Below, in pieces: positions 40,070 through 48,918 of a DNA stretch of 64,000 nucleotides. The DNA is taken from positions 310,001 through 374,000 of the forward strand of contig CAWIES010000003.1 in the NCBI GenBank assembly GCA_963835215.1. The letters are read 5' to 3'. Positions within the stretch are counted from its first letter, which is position 1, and each line of letters begins with the position of its first letter. The stretch is from Roseiarcus sp963835215. GTDB taxonomy: Bacteria > Pseudomonadota > Alphaproteobacteria > Rhizobiales > Beijerinckiaceae. The notes under the pieces are model-generated. The model was not told the DNA's origin. It did not search any database and saw only the letters and a list, made by a program, of their open reading frames with translations. The translations under genes and the position numbers were made by a program.

Positions 40070-40460
40070 TCCTCGGCATCGGCAGCGATCTGTGCGACAT
40101 CCGCAGGGTCGAGGAGACGCTGGCGCGCTTTGGCGAACGCTTCGTCGCCCGCTGTTTCACCGATGATCGAGCGCCGCGCGCTCGGAGGCGCGCGCGGGAC
40201 GCGCGGCCTCATACGCAAAGAGATTCGCCGCCAAGGAAGCCTGCGCCAAGGCGCTTGGCACGGGAATACGCCGCGGCGTATTCTGGCGCGACATGGGCGT
40301 CGTCAATTTGCCGAGCGGCCAGCCGACGATGCTTCTGACCGGCGGCGCCGCGGCGCGCCTCGCCGCCATTACGCCGGCCGGCAAGGAGGCGTTCATCCAC
40401 CTCACCATCACCGACGAACATCCGCTGGCGCAGGCGCTGGTGGTCATCGAGGCGAGGTGA
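40066..40460 (+). CDS. acpS: Holo-[acyl-carrier-protein] synthase (two frameshifts)
   Basis: About 130 residues after removal of extra bases near 40165 and 40181; the corrected length is an exact multiple of three. It begins MILGIGSDLCDIRRVEETLA with the Mg-binding Asp in GIGSDLCDI, continues FAAKEACAKALGTGI with the catalytic Glu/Lys pair, and ends in the usual beta-strand region. It transfers 4'-phosphopantetheine from CoA to acyl carrier protein. pdxJ-acpS is a common gene pair; the start overlaps the pdxJ stop. Confidence 0.93.
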
Positions 40461-40473
40461 TAGGAGCTTCGCC

Positions 40474-42408
40474 ATGAAATCGCCCTCGCCGTCCGCCGCC
40501 GGCCGCGACGACCCGCAGCAGACGCTGCAACTTGCCATACAGCTCCATCGACAGGGCCGGCTCGACGAGGCCGAACGCCTCTACGCGGCGGTGCTCGCCA
40601 AGCGCCCCAACGACGTCGACGCCAACCATCTGCTGGGCGCCATGAGACTGCAGCAGGACCGCAACGACGAGGCGATTCGGCTGATCGGCGCGGCGTTGAA
40701 GGTGAACCGCAAGCTGCCCCTGACCCTGACCAATCTCGGGCTGGCGCTCGAGCGGACCGGGCGGCTGAAGGAAGCGCTGTCGGCCTATGACGAGGCGATC
40801 GCGCTCAAGCCCGACCATGCGCCCGCGCTCAACAATCGCGGTCTCGCGCTGCTTGCGGCGGGGCGCGCGGGCGAGGCGCTGGCGAGCTTCGACAAGGCGC
40901 TCGCCGTCAGTGCGAACTATCCCGATGCGCTGAGCAACCGCGGCGTGGTCTTGCTCGAGCTGAAGCGGGCCGACGCGGCGTTGGCGAGTCTCGAAAGAGC
41001 GATTTCGCTCGCCCCGAATCATGTCGAGGCGCTCACCAATCGCGGCCGGGCGCTGGTCGAACTCGGCCACCCGGCGGCGGCGCTGGCGAGCCTAGATCGC
41101 GCGCTGGCGATCCATCCCGCTTATGCGATGGCGCATAATCATCGCGGCGGCGCGCTCGCCGAACTCGGGCGCTTCGAGGAGGCCGCAGCGAGCTTCGATC
41201 GCGCGCTGGCGATCCGCCCCGACTACGCCGAGGCCTATGAAAACAAGGCTTCGGCCTTTGCCGAGCAGGGCCGCATGGCGGAGGCGACGAGCGCGATCGC
41301 CAAGGCGATTGAGATCGCGCCCAAGCGGGCGCACGCGCATTTTCTTCTGGCGGCCTACGCGCGCATCAAGCCGGGCGATCCGCGCCTCGCGGCGATGGAG
41401 ACTCTGGCGAAGGACATGGCGTCGCTCTCGATCGACGAGCAGATCGATCTGAACTTCGCGCTGGCCAAGGGCTATCGCGACGTCGGCGATCCCGCCCGCT
41501 CGTTTCCGCGCCTTGCAGCGGGCGCCGCATTGAAGCGCGGGACGATCGCCTATGACGAATCGCGCGCACTGCATGGTTTCCAACGCGCCGAAAAGACCTT
41601 CACCGCCGAGCTGATGCGCGCTCGCGAGGGCGCGGGCGATCCGTCGCCGATTCCGGTGTTCATCGTCGGCATGCCACGCTCAGGAACGACGCTGATCGAG
41701 CAGATCCTCGCCAGCCATCCGAAAGTTTACGCCGCCGGCGAAATCACCGAATTCGACAAGGCGGTCGGGGAGCTGCGCGCGAGCGAGAAAATCGCCGCCG
41801 GCTATCCCGACCTCGCCCCCGTGCTCTCGCCCGAGCAACTGCGCCGGCTGGGCGCCGGCTATCTCAGGCGCATTCGCGCGCTGTCGCCGACCGCCGAGCA
41901 AATCACCAACAAGACGCCCGAGAATTTCGCCTATCTCGGCCTTATTCGCCTTGCACTGCCCAACGCGCGAATCATTCACGCGCGGCGCGATCCGCTCGAC
42001 ACCTGCTTCTCCTGCTTCTCGCAGAACTTCGCGCGCGGCGCCGTGCCCTACGCCTACGATTTGGCAGAGCTTGGCCGGCTCTATCGCGCCTATGAGACGT
42101 TGATGGCGCACTGGCGCGCCGTTCTGCCGGCCGACGCGATGCTCGAGGTCCGCTACGAAGAGGTCGTTGGCGACCTCGAAGGACAGGCGCGCCGGCTCGT
42201 CGCCTACTGCGGCCTTGAATGGGACGCGCGCTGCCTCGAGTTCCAAAACGCCGAACGGCCTGTGCGAACCGCCAGCATCGCCGAGGTGCGCCAGCCGCTC
42301 TACGCCACTTCGGTCGGACGATCGCGCGCCTACGAGGCGTTTCTTGGGCCCTTGCGCGACGCGCTCGGATCCCCGATCGCGGACGGCTCAGGCGCTCAGC
42401 CCGACTAG
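40474..42408 (+). CDS. TPR-repeat sulfotransferase family protein
   Basis: 644 residues. The first ~300 are tandem TPR units (about eight; for example LTNLGLALERTGRLKEALSA and LNNRGLALLAAGRAGEALAS), followed by a linker and a sulfotransferase domain starting near 390. The PAPS 5'-phosphosulfate loop is GMPRSGTTLIEQILASHP from about residue 397, with the 3'-phosphate-binding stretch IHARRDPLDTCFSCF later. The family moves sulfate from PAPS to a carbohydrate, protein or lipid; the acceptor is unknown. No signal peptide. It lies 13 bp after acpS and is probably on the same transcript. Confidence 0.93.
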   Translation: MKSPSPSAAGRDDPQQTLQLAIQLHRQGRLDEAERLYAAVLAKRPNDVDANHLLGAMRLQQDRNDEAIRLIGAALKVNRKLPLTLTNLGLALERTGRLKEALSAYDEAIALKPDHAPALNNRGLALLAAGRAGEALASFDKALAVSANYPDALSNRGVVLLELKRADAALASLERAISLAPNHVEALTNRGRALVELGHPAAALASLDRALAIHPAYAMAHNHRGGALAELGRFEEAAASFDRALAIRPDYAEAYENKASAFAEQGRMAEATSAIAKAIEIAPKRAHAHFLLAAYARIKPGDPRLAAMETLAKDMASLSIDEQIDLNFALAKGYRDVGDPARSFPRLAAGAALKRGTIAYDESRALHGFQRAEKTFTAELMRAREGAGDPSPIPVFIVGMPRSGTTLIEQILASHPKVYAAGEITEFDKAVGELRASEKIAAGYPDLAPVLSPEQLRRLGAGYLRRIRALSPTAEQITNKTPENFAYLGLIRLALPNARIIHARRDPLDTCFSCFSQNFARGAVPYAYDLAELGRLYRAYETLMAHWRAVLPADAMLEVRYEEVVGDLEGQARRLVAYCGLEWDARCLEFQNAERPVRTASIAEVRQPLYATSVGRSRAYEAFLGPLRDALGSPIADGSGAQPD

Positions 42409-42743
42409 GGTCGTTCGCCGTCGGTTGGGAAGCGTCATCGCAAGGGCGGTAGGGCGCCCGCCAAAGCGCGCCCGTCGCTTGAGGTGATGCTCGGCGCGCG
42501 CCGAGCTTCGACATCCATTCTACGCCGCCACACTTCGACGCGTGGATTGCTTCGCTTGCGCTCGCAAAGACGGGGCAGGTTAGGCCTGAGAGCAGAGCGT
42601 TCTGGGAGCGAACCGCCGCACGAGCGCTCAGCCGGTCGATTTCGTCGGTCGTTTATCCCGATAAGCGGAGGCGGAGCGCAGGCAATAAAAAACCCCGGAG
42701 CTTTCGCTCCGGGGCCTTGTTTTCATACCGATCGAAAGAGCGA
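42409..42743. other. Gene-free stretch with dispersed repeat fragments and a terminator
   Basis: 335 bases between the convergent TPR-sulfotransferase and porin genes. At about 42543-42577 is a GGATTGCTTCGCTTGCGCTC-type segment that resembles a repeat scattered in many Rhizobiales genomes. The porin terminator is at the right end. No gene is seen. Confidence 0.55.
42685..42722 (-). terminator. Rho-independent terminator of the porin gene
   Basis: A perfect 9-bp stem (CCCCGGAGC at 42693-42701 and GCTCCGGGG at 42706-42714) with a TTTC loop. On the minus strand it is followed by TTTTTTATT, a good U-tract, and it lies 29 bp after the porin stop. The plus side has only a short TTGTTTT tail, which could serve the gene on the other strand weakly. 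Confidence 0.88.
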
Positions 42744-44129
42744 TCAGAAATCGCGCTCGATGCGGAAGCGGCCGTTGAAGCCATCCGCATTGCCGGACGC
42801 GAGAGGTCCGTTGGTCGGCTGCACGAACGTGCCCGAGTAGGCGTCGTAGTGCGAGGCCTGATAGATCAGGTCGAGGCCGAAGCTGAGGTTGGTGACCGGA
42901 GTCCAGGTCAACACCGCGCCGCCGAGCCAGCTCTGCGCGTTGCCTTCGAGAGCAACGAACGAGCCGCGGTTCGACCACTGGATCTGGGCGTAGGAGATTT
43001 CCGGCGCGATTTCGAATTGCGGCGTGAGATGCAATTCGAGTTCCGCGGCGGCTTCCCAGGTCGTCGGGGTCGACCAGACGTTGGAGCCGTTGTCGACGCC
43101 ATCGGCGAAGTCGTAGATCTGGCCGTTGCCGTTCATGTTGAGGCCGTTGTCGCCACCACCCCAATCGGCAGTCGTGAAGCCAGAGTAGGCGATCGCGGCA
43201 TGCGAGTAGGCGCCCTGGAACTTGACGTCGTCGCCGGCGCCGAGCGAAGGCAGGTTGAAGGTGATGCCGCCGAGGAAGCCGTAGCCCCACTTGGTGTCAT
43301 TGTTGCCGAAGTTGCTGACCAGCTGAGCCTGGTGAGCGACGCCAGCCAAGTGAGCGCCACCCCAAGCCTGCGTCAGGTCCAAGGATCCGACGATGTCGGG
43401 AACGCGCGCGCCGAGCTCGGAGTTGAGCGACTGACCGGTGCCAGCGCCGGTGAAGAACGAGTTCTGGCCGAAGTTGAACGGAGCGAAGCCGCTATTGGCC
43501 GCCGCGCCGGGCTGCTCGAGCGAGATCGTCGCCGAGAAGCCGCCGCCGAAGGTGGCGGTGTAGGCGAACAGCGGGATACCCGTGCCGGTGTGCTCAGGCG
43601 AGAGGAAGTTGAACCACGCCTCGCCGCCGCCCAGGTAGTCGTAGAACGAGGGCTTGATACCAGCCGTGATGCCAGCCCACTGAATGTAGGCTTCGTTGAT
43701 GTAGGCCCAGTTCGGTCCAGCGACGTTCGAGCCGTAGCCCTGGTCGAAGTGGACGTCGGCGACGCTGATCAACGGGCCGTTGGCGGTGTTGGACACGGCC
43801 TCGAACTGCAGATCGGCGCGGGCGCTCTCGCCGTAGCCGTCGCGAACGTCCGTGCCGTTGAAGGTGCGGACGGCCTGAGTGCCGGTGCCCGTGATGACGG
43901 TCTGGCCGCTCAGGCTGCCACCGGCCGCCTGCGCGAGAACCGCGCCGCTGATCTTCAAGCAGGTGTCAGAACCGGGAAGAATGAAACCGGCAATACCGCC
44001 GATTTTGCAGACCTTGACGTATTCAGCGGCGGGCGCGCCCTTCTTGGTGGGAAGATCCGCGGCCTGCGCGCTCGCAACGGCGATAAGGGTCGCCGAAGAT
44101 CCGAGCAGTAGGCTCTTGATGAGAGTCAT
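42744..44129 (-). CDS. Outer-membrane porin (Rhizobiales Porin_2 type)
   Basis: 461 residues, beginning MTLIKSLLLGSSATLIAVAS with signal cleavage after AQA to give ADLPTKKGAPAAEYVKVCKI. Two N-terminal cysteines (VCKIGG...DTCLKISG) flank a short loop, typical of this alphaproteobacterial porin family. The sequence alternates hydrophobic and polar residues and ends in aromatic Phe (FRIERDF), the beta-barrel insertion signal. It forms a general diffusion channel. GGAGGT lies six bases upstream of the ATG, codon choice looks optimal (highly expressed), and a strong terminator follows. Confidence 0.95.
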   Translation of the reverse strand: MTLIKSLLLGSSATLIAVASAQAADLPTKKGAPAAEYVKVCKIGGIAGFILPGSDTCLKISGAVLAQAAGGSLSGQTVITGTGTQAVRTFNGTDVRDGYGESARADLQFEAVSNTANGPLISVADVHFDQGYGSNVAGPNWAYINEAYIQWAGITAGIKPSFYDYLGGGEAWFNFLSPEHTGTGIPLFAYTATFGGGFSATISLEQPGAAANSGFAPFNFGQNSFFTGAGTGQSLNSELGARVPDIVGSLDLTQAWGGAHLAGVAHQAQLVSNFGNNDTKWGYGFLGGITFNLPSLGAGDDVKFQGAYSHAAIAYSGFTTADWGGGDNGLNMNGNGQIYDFADGVDNGSNVWSTPTTWEAAAELELHLTPQFEIAPEISYAQIQWSNRGSFVALEGNAQSWLGGAVLTWTPVTNLSFGLDLIYQASHYDAYSGTFVQPTNGPLASGNADGFNGRFRIERDF

Positions 44130-44539
44130 ATGTGACCTCCAGTGAGTGACAATTGGGAGTTGGTAAAACCTTGAACCTTTTGGTCGCCGATTTTAAGTGC
44201 GCGCCGAGCGAAAGGTGTAAGCGCCCCTCTTCCCGTTCTTAGGGTCTCTGGCGCTTCCCGCTGGTCCCCCAGCCATGCACGCCCTAGACCCGAACTCGCG
44301 ACCGGGAAGCTCCCGTTCACGTGATGCACCTTACAAGCGCCCCGTCGCGCCACAAACCCGAAAATGCCAGATTTCAGCCTCAAAAGGCGTTTCCCAGCGC
44401 CATGTTGCAGAAAGGTCACGATTGCGGCGGAGACGCTGCGGCGCCGCGCTGCGGCAAGGCGCGCCGGCCTCCAACGCCCGCCTTTCGCGAGCCTGCGGAC
44501 CGCCACAATTCCGGGTTTTCAGAAGCTCGCGGCCACCGC
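44130..44539. other. Gene-free stretch upstream of the porin gene
   Basis: 410 bases between the porin start (leftward) and the end of the hydroxylase-type gene. Directly before the porin ATG is the strong ribosome site GGAGGT (44135-44140 on the minus strand). The lower GC content just beyond it suggests the promoter, but no clear -35/-10 pair could be fixed. Open frames here look non-coding. Confidence 0.5.
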
Positions 44540-45130
44540 TCACGGGTGCAGCTTACGCACGGTCGGGCTGCGCTCGGCCGAATCGGGCGCGCGCAGGGTT
44601 CCAAAAACCAGATCGAGCGAGGGATTACTGACTCCAAACCACAGTTTCTCGCTGATGAAATGGTGACGTAGATGATATTGCTTGATCCAGCGTCCGGGCC
44701 TGGTCAGCGGCCGTAGCGGCGTGTGGGCGACGTAATGGGTCCACTCGTAGTGCAGGATCGCCGCCAAGACGCCGAGCATCGTCGAGGCGACCGCGGCGGG
44801 GCCGAGGACCAGCCCGACCAGCCCCGCCGTGACCGCCAGATTGGGGATGAGAAACCACAGCGGCAGGAACAGCAGGTCGAGCCGGGCGGGCTCGAGGTGG
44901 TGGTCGTAGTGCAGGCGGCGCTGCAACCGATGAATGAAGGCTACGCCCGCCGGCGGCGCGTGGAATGCGAAGCGATGCATGAGGTACTCGCTGCCGTAGA
45001 ACAACAGCGCGCCGAGCACGATCTCGAGGGGATGAAACGCCACGAGCCCGGCGATCATCGCCGCGCCGAGCGCAACGAGCGCGATGGCGAGCGCGGCGGT
45101 CGCGCCGTGGCGAAAGAATGTCAGGACCAA
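44540..45130 (-). CDS. Fatty acid hydroxylase / sterol desaturase superfamily protein
   Basis: About 196 residues from a likely TTG at 45130; the frame stays open upstream to 45292, but that part looks non-coding and would run into the start of the divergent gene. Several histidine clusters that bind the di-iron centre are seen: HRFAFH, HRLQRRLHYDHH, HYEWTHYVAH and YHLRHH, between four hydrophobic segments. The family hydroxylates or desaturates lipids such as sterols, fatty acids or carotenoids. Substrate unknown; a second member lies at 52427. Confidence 0.83.
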   Translation of the reverse strand: MVLTFFRHGATAALAIALVALGAAMIAGLVAFHPLEIVLGALLFYGSEYLMHRFAFHAPPAGVAFIHRLQRRLHYDHHLEPARLDLLFLPLWFLIPNLAVTAGLVGLVLGPAAVASTMLGVLAAILHYEWTHYVAHTPLRPLTRPGRWIKQYHLRHHFISEKLWFGVSNPSLDLVFGTLRAPDSAERSPTVRKLHP

Positions 45131-45291
45131 GGCGCGCTCCCTTGCGGCCGAATGAGGCGATTCTAGCGCATTTTGCGCTGGCGCGCTTGCCGCCGGCGGT
45201 CGCTTGCCTGCTGGTCTTGGTTCGGCGCTTGCGCGCCGTTGGCCGAACGCGCGACAATGCGGGGCCGCGAGTGCTGGCCGAGGGGACGACA

Positions 45292-46140
45292 ATGAATCGA
45301 CGCGACGTGCTGGTCGGCGGGGCGGCCCTCATCGCCGGCGCGGCGCTGGGGCGACCGGCTGAAGCCGCAATCGCGCGCGGCTTCGACCAGGACCTGTGGC
45401 CGCCAATGGACGGGCGCGAAGCCTTCGTCGCCTGGATGAAGGACAATCGCGGCGAAGACCCCGGATTCCTTGGCCAGCGCTGGGATCGCTATCTCCAGTT
45501 GATCAGCCACAGCGACGTCTGGGACCGCGCCGACAAGCGCGCCTTCCTGATGACGCCGCGCGAGGAGTTCGTCACCGCCGAGAACCTCGGGCGCGTCTAC
45601 GAATGGCACCATCTCGACATCGGCTTTGGCGTCACCATCACTGGCCCGCACACGGTCGCGCGCATGACCAACACGCTTGGCGTCAAGCCCGGCGACAAGG
45701 TGCTCGAGATCGGCACCGGCTCTGGCTATCAATCCGCCTATCTGAGCTACCTGACCGATCGGCTATGGTCGATCGAGATCATCCCCGCGCTCGCCAAGCG
45801 CACCCGCGGCGTCTACGATTCGCTGATCGCGCGCGGCTATCGCGAATATGGGGCGATCACGACCAAGAACGCCGACGGCTATTATGGCTGGCCCGAGGCG
45901 CGGCGCCGTTCGACAAGATCATCGTCACTTGCGGCATCGACCATATCCCGCCGCCGCTGCTCCAGCAGCTCAAGCCCGATGGAATCATGGTCATCCCGGT
46001 CGGCCCGCCCGGCGCGCAGCACGTCGTCAAGGCGGTCAAGAGCCAGGGCGCCGACGGCGCGTTCACGCGTCGCCCGCTCCGACATCTACAGCGGCGCGAT
46101 CATCCCCTTCGTGCCCTTCACCGGCGGCCACCAGAGCTGA
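45292..46140 (+). CDS. Exported protein-L-isoaspartate O-methyltransferase-like protein (two frameshifts)
   Basis: About 282 residues. A signal of Tat character (MNRRDVLVGGAALIAGAALG, then RPAEA) precedes a class I methyltransferase domain like PCMT: MTPREEFV, ITGPHTVARMTNTLGVKPGD, the SAM loop VLEIGTGSGYQSAYLS, then FDKIIVTCGIDHIPPPLLQQ. The middle part is in another frame: a change near 45900 (net +2 or -1) is undone by an extra base near 46071. PCMT normally repairs isoaspartate in the cytoplasm; a Tat-type signal is unusual because SAM is cytoplasmic. The hydrophobic N-terminus could instead be an anchor. Confidence 0.82.
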   Translation: MNRRDVLVGGAALIAGAALGRPAEAAIARGFDQDLWPPMDGREAFVAWMKDNRGEDPGFLGQRWDRYLQLISHSDVWDRADKRAFLMTPREEFVTAENLGRVYEWHHLDIGFGVTITGPHTVARMTNTLGVKPGDKVLEIGTGSGYQSAYLSYLTDRLWSIEIIPALAKRTRGVYDSLIARGYREYGAITTKNADGYYGWPEARRRSTRSSSLAASTISRRRCSSSSSPMESWSSRSARPARSTSSRRSRARAPTARSRVARSDIYSGAIIPFVPFTGGHQS

Positions 46141-46228
46141 GGCGCGCTCGGGCGATCAGCGACCGTTGGAGCGTCCTGCTTCGCGGCCGAACCACCGCGT
46201 CATCGCGAGCGATGACGATCCGGCGGCT

Positions 46229-46978
46229 CTACCCGGCCTTGTCGACCTTGGCGCTGAGCCCGGCGAAGACGCCGGCGAACGCCTTGGGCAAGGGGCTCGC
46301 GTAGGGGCCGAGCTTCGAGGTCGCAAGCCCAAGCGCGACCAGCGACTCGGCGAGCTTCACCGCCGCCGCCACGCCGTCGATCACCGGCAGGCCGTGACGG
46401 CGCGCCAGCATCGCGGCGAGGTCAGCCATGCCCGCGCAGCCGAGCACGATCGCCTCGGCCCCCTCCTCCGCCTTGGCGCTTTCGATCTCCTTTGAGAGGC
46501 GGTCGACGGCGGCCGAAGCGGGGTCGTCGAGCGCCAGCACCGGCACCTCGCAGGCGCGCACCCGCGCGCAGCGCCGGTCGAGACCATATTTCACCAGATT
46601 GCTCTCGATCGGCGCGATCGAGCGCGACAGCGTGGTGACGACGCTGAAGCGATGCGCGATCAGCGAGGCCAAGTGGAACGCCGCCTCGCCGATGGCGATC
46701 ACCGGGCCGCTCGCGGCGCAGCGCGCGGCCTCCAGGCCGGTGTCGTCGAAACAGGCGATCACATGCGCGTCGAAGCCCGCGGCTTCGCCTTTCATGATCT
46801 CCTCGATCATACCGGGCACGGCGAAGGCTTCGTCGAAATAGCCTTCGATCGAGGCCGGCCCGCTGGCGGGTTGCACCGCGCGAATCTCGGTGCTGCTCGC
46901 CGCGGCGGCGCGCGCCGCCGCGCCGATGCGCGCGGTCATGCTGGCGGAGGTGTTGGGATTGACGACAAGCAGCCGCAT
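46229..46978 (-). CDS. Asp/Glu/hydantoin racemase family protein
   Basis: 249 residues. It begins MRLLVVNPNTSASMTARIGA, the typical opening of hydantoin racemases, and keeps both catalytic cysteines, Cys76 in ACFDDTGLEAAR and Cys181 in LGCAGMADL. The family racemises 5-substituted hydantoins, allantoin or Asp/Glu. It is the last gene of an ABC importer operon (six bases after the second permease), so it probably acts on the imported compound or its product. It converges on the methyltransferase gene. Confidence 0.9.
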   Translation of the reverse strand: MRLLVVNPNTSASMTARIGAAARAAAASSTEIRAVQPASGPASIEGYFDEAFAVPGMIEEIMKGEAAGFDAHVIACFDDTGLEAARCAASGPVIAIGEAAFHLASLIAHRFSVVTTLSRSIAPIESNLVKYGLDRRCARVRACEVPVLALDDPASAAVDRLSKEIESAKAEEGAEAIVLGCAGMADLAAMLARRHGLPVIDGVAAAVKLAESLVALGLATSKLGPYASPLPKAFAGVFAGLSAKVDKAG

Positions 46979-46984
46979 GGCGCC

Positions 46985-47869
46985 TCAGGCCTTACCGGCG
47001 TCGGAGCCGTAGCGGGACTGGCGCGCGCGCAGGATCGCGATCGCGCCGAGCGCGACGGCGATCACCCCGAAGGAGACGCCGGTCGTCGAGGTGCCCAGCG
47101 CGTAGATGTCAGGCGTTGTCACTGTCGTCGTCAATCCCTGCAACTCCAACGGCAACGTGTTGTGTTCGCCCATCGTCTGGCTCGAGCGCGCAATTTCGTC
47201 CCACGACAGCGTGAAGCCGAAGAGGCCGACGCCGATCACCGAAGGCAGCACGATCGGCAGCACGACATACTGAAAGGTCTGCCACGGCGTTGCGCCGAGA
47301 TCGCGCGCCGCCTCCTCATAGCGTGAGTCGAAGCGATTGAAAATCGCGAACATCACCAGCAGGCCGAACGGCAGCGTCCAGGTCAGATGCGCGCCCAGGC
47401 CCGAGGTGAACATGCCCATCGTCGTCGTCAACGAGTCGGAAATCCATGCCGGGCCATGGGCCTTCAGCACGTCGTCCAGCACGCGAAATTCCAACGCGAT
47501 GCCGAGCGAGGTGACGATCGAGGGCACGATCAGGCTGGCGACCGTGACGAAAAACAGCACGTTCGCGCCGACAAAGCGCTTGCGGAACGCCATGCCAGCG
47601 CTCAGCGAAAGCACAACGGTGAGCACCATCACGACGAGGCCGAGCTCAAGCGAGCGCTTGAAGGCGCCGCCGATGTCGACGATGCCGCCGCCTTCCCAAA
47701 GCCGCGTGAACCAGTGAAACGAGACGCCATTCATCGGAAAAGTCAGTCCGCCGTACGGGCCCTGGAACGACAGGATGAAGATGACGATCGTCGGCCCGTA
47801 CAGGAACAGCACAAACAGGCAGAAGAAGGCGGCGAGCGCGTAGAAGGCGGGCGTGCGTTCTTCGTTCAT
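46985..47869 (-). CDS. ABC transporter permease (PotC-like)
   Basis: 294 residues from MNEERTPAFYALAAFFCLFV with six hydrophobic segments and the EAA loop EEAARDLGATPWQTFQYVVL, which contacts the ATPase. PotC-type permeases of the spermidine/putrescine family also serve other amine or carboxylate substrates. It starts five bases after the stop of the first permease gene. Confidence 0.93.
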   Translation of the reverse strand: MNEERTPAFYALAAFFCLFVLFLYGPTIVIFILSFQGPYGGLTFPMNGVSFHWFTRLWEGGGIVDIGGAFKRSLELGLVVMVLTVVLSLSAGMAFRKRFVGANVLFFVTVASLIVPSIVTSLGIALEFRVLDDVLKAHGPAWISDSLTTTMGMFTSGLGAHLTWTLPFGLLVMFAIFNRFDSRYEEAARDLGATPWQTFQYVVLPIVLPSVIGVGLFGFTLSWDEIARSSQTMGEHNTLPLELQGLTTTVTTPDIYALGTSTTGVSFGVIAVALGAIAILRARQSRYGSDAGKA

Positions 47870-47874
47870 GGCGC

Positions 47875-48768
47875 CTAGAGCTCCTTGCGCACGTCGACGA
47901 TGCGGTTGAGCACGGTGATGATGATCATCGTCGCAACCAGCAGGATCACCGCATTGGCGGCCGCGGGAGGAAATTGCAAGGCGTTGAGGCGGGTCTCGAT
48001 CGTCTTGCCGGCTGAGGCGATCTGTTCGCCGCCCATCACCCCGTAGGTGATGAAGTCGCCCATCACGATCGTGACGACGAAGATCGAGCCGATCGCGATT
48101 CCCGGCTTGGACAGCGGGATGATCACGCTGGTCAGCATCTGCCAACCGCTCGCGCCCGAGTCATAGGCCGCCTCGATCAGGCGCCGATCGATGCGCATCA
48201 TCGAGTTGAAAATCGGCGCCACCATGAAAAACACAAACAGATGCACAAAGGCGAGCGCGACCGAGAACTGCGAATAGAGCAACCATTCGATCGGCGCGTC
48301 GATGATATGCGCATGGATCAAACCCTCGTTGACCAGCCCATTGCGGCCGAGCAGCGGGATCCACGAGATCATGCGGATCACGTTCGAGGTCCAGAACGGA
48401 ATGGTGCAGACCAGAAACAGCACCATCTGGTTGGTCGTCGAGCGGATATAGAAAGCGAGGAAATAGGCGACCGTGAAACCGATGACGAGGGTCATCGCCC
48501 AGACGATGATGCAGAACTTCACCGTCGAGACGTAGGTCTTCAGGATTGTGCAGAGGTCGGGCAGCTGCGTCAGGCAACCCTCGAAGCTCTCGGTGTAACT
48601 GCGCGTCGTGAACGTCGGCAGCATCTCGAAGTCGTTGTAATCCCAGAAGCTGACGATCACGACGAAGACGAGCGGGAGGATGAAGAATACGAGGAAGACC
48701 AGCGCAAAGGGCGCCGCCTGCAGCCAGGCGGGCACGGCGGGGTTTTCGATTTCGGTTCGAGTGGCCAT
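47875..48768 (-). CDS. ABC transporter permease (PotB-like)
   Basis: 297 residues from MATRTEIENPAVPAWLQAAP, with about six membrane segments and the EAA loop EAAYDSGASGWQMLTSVIIPLS. I used the ATG at 48768; an ATG 15 codons upstream lies in repeat sequence. It pairs with the PotC-like permease. A 150-bp gap with a family D repeat separates it from the binding-protein gene. Confidence 0.92.
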   Translation of the reverse strand: MATRTEIENPAVPAWLQAAPFALVFLVFFILPLVFVVIVSFWDYNDFEMLPTFTTRSYTESFEGCLTQLPDLCTILKTYVSTVKFCIIVWAMTLVIGFTVAYFLAFYIRSTTNQMVLFLVCTIPFWTSNVIRMISWIPLLGRNGLVNEGLIHAHIIDAPIEWLLYSQFSVALAFVHLFVFFMVAPIFNSMMRIDRRLIEAAYDSGASGWQMLTSVIIPLSKPGIAIGSIFVVTIVMGDFITYGVMGGEQIASAGKTIETRLNALQFPPAAANAVILLVATMIIITVLNRIVDVRKEL

Positions 48769-48794
48769 AAGCAATTCGCCGATCTGGAGTCTCA

Positions 48795-48900
48795 GCGCCC
48801 ACCCTCGCCCCAACCCTCTCCCGCGAGCGAGAGTGGGAGGGAGCGTCCTTCTCCCGCGTGCGGGAGAAGGTGGCCAAAGGGCCGGATGAGGGTCTCTCGG
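48795..48900. repeat. Intergenic repeat, family D, copy 2
   Basis: Between the binding-protein and first permease genes. The blocks CTCTCCCGCGAGCGAGAGTG, CTTCTCCCGCGTGCGGGAGA, AGGTGGCCAAAGGGCCGGAT and ATGAGGGT match those at 29982-30130 in another order. The hairpin CTTCTCCCG/CGGGAGAAG may stabilise the upstream mRNA end and raise binding-protein over permease levels. Confidence 0.7.
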
Positions 48901-48918
48901 TAACGCGTTCTGCGGGTC

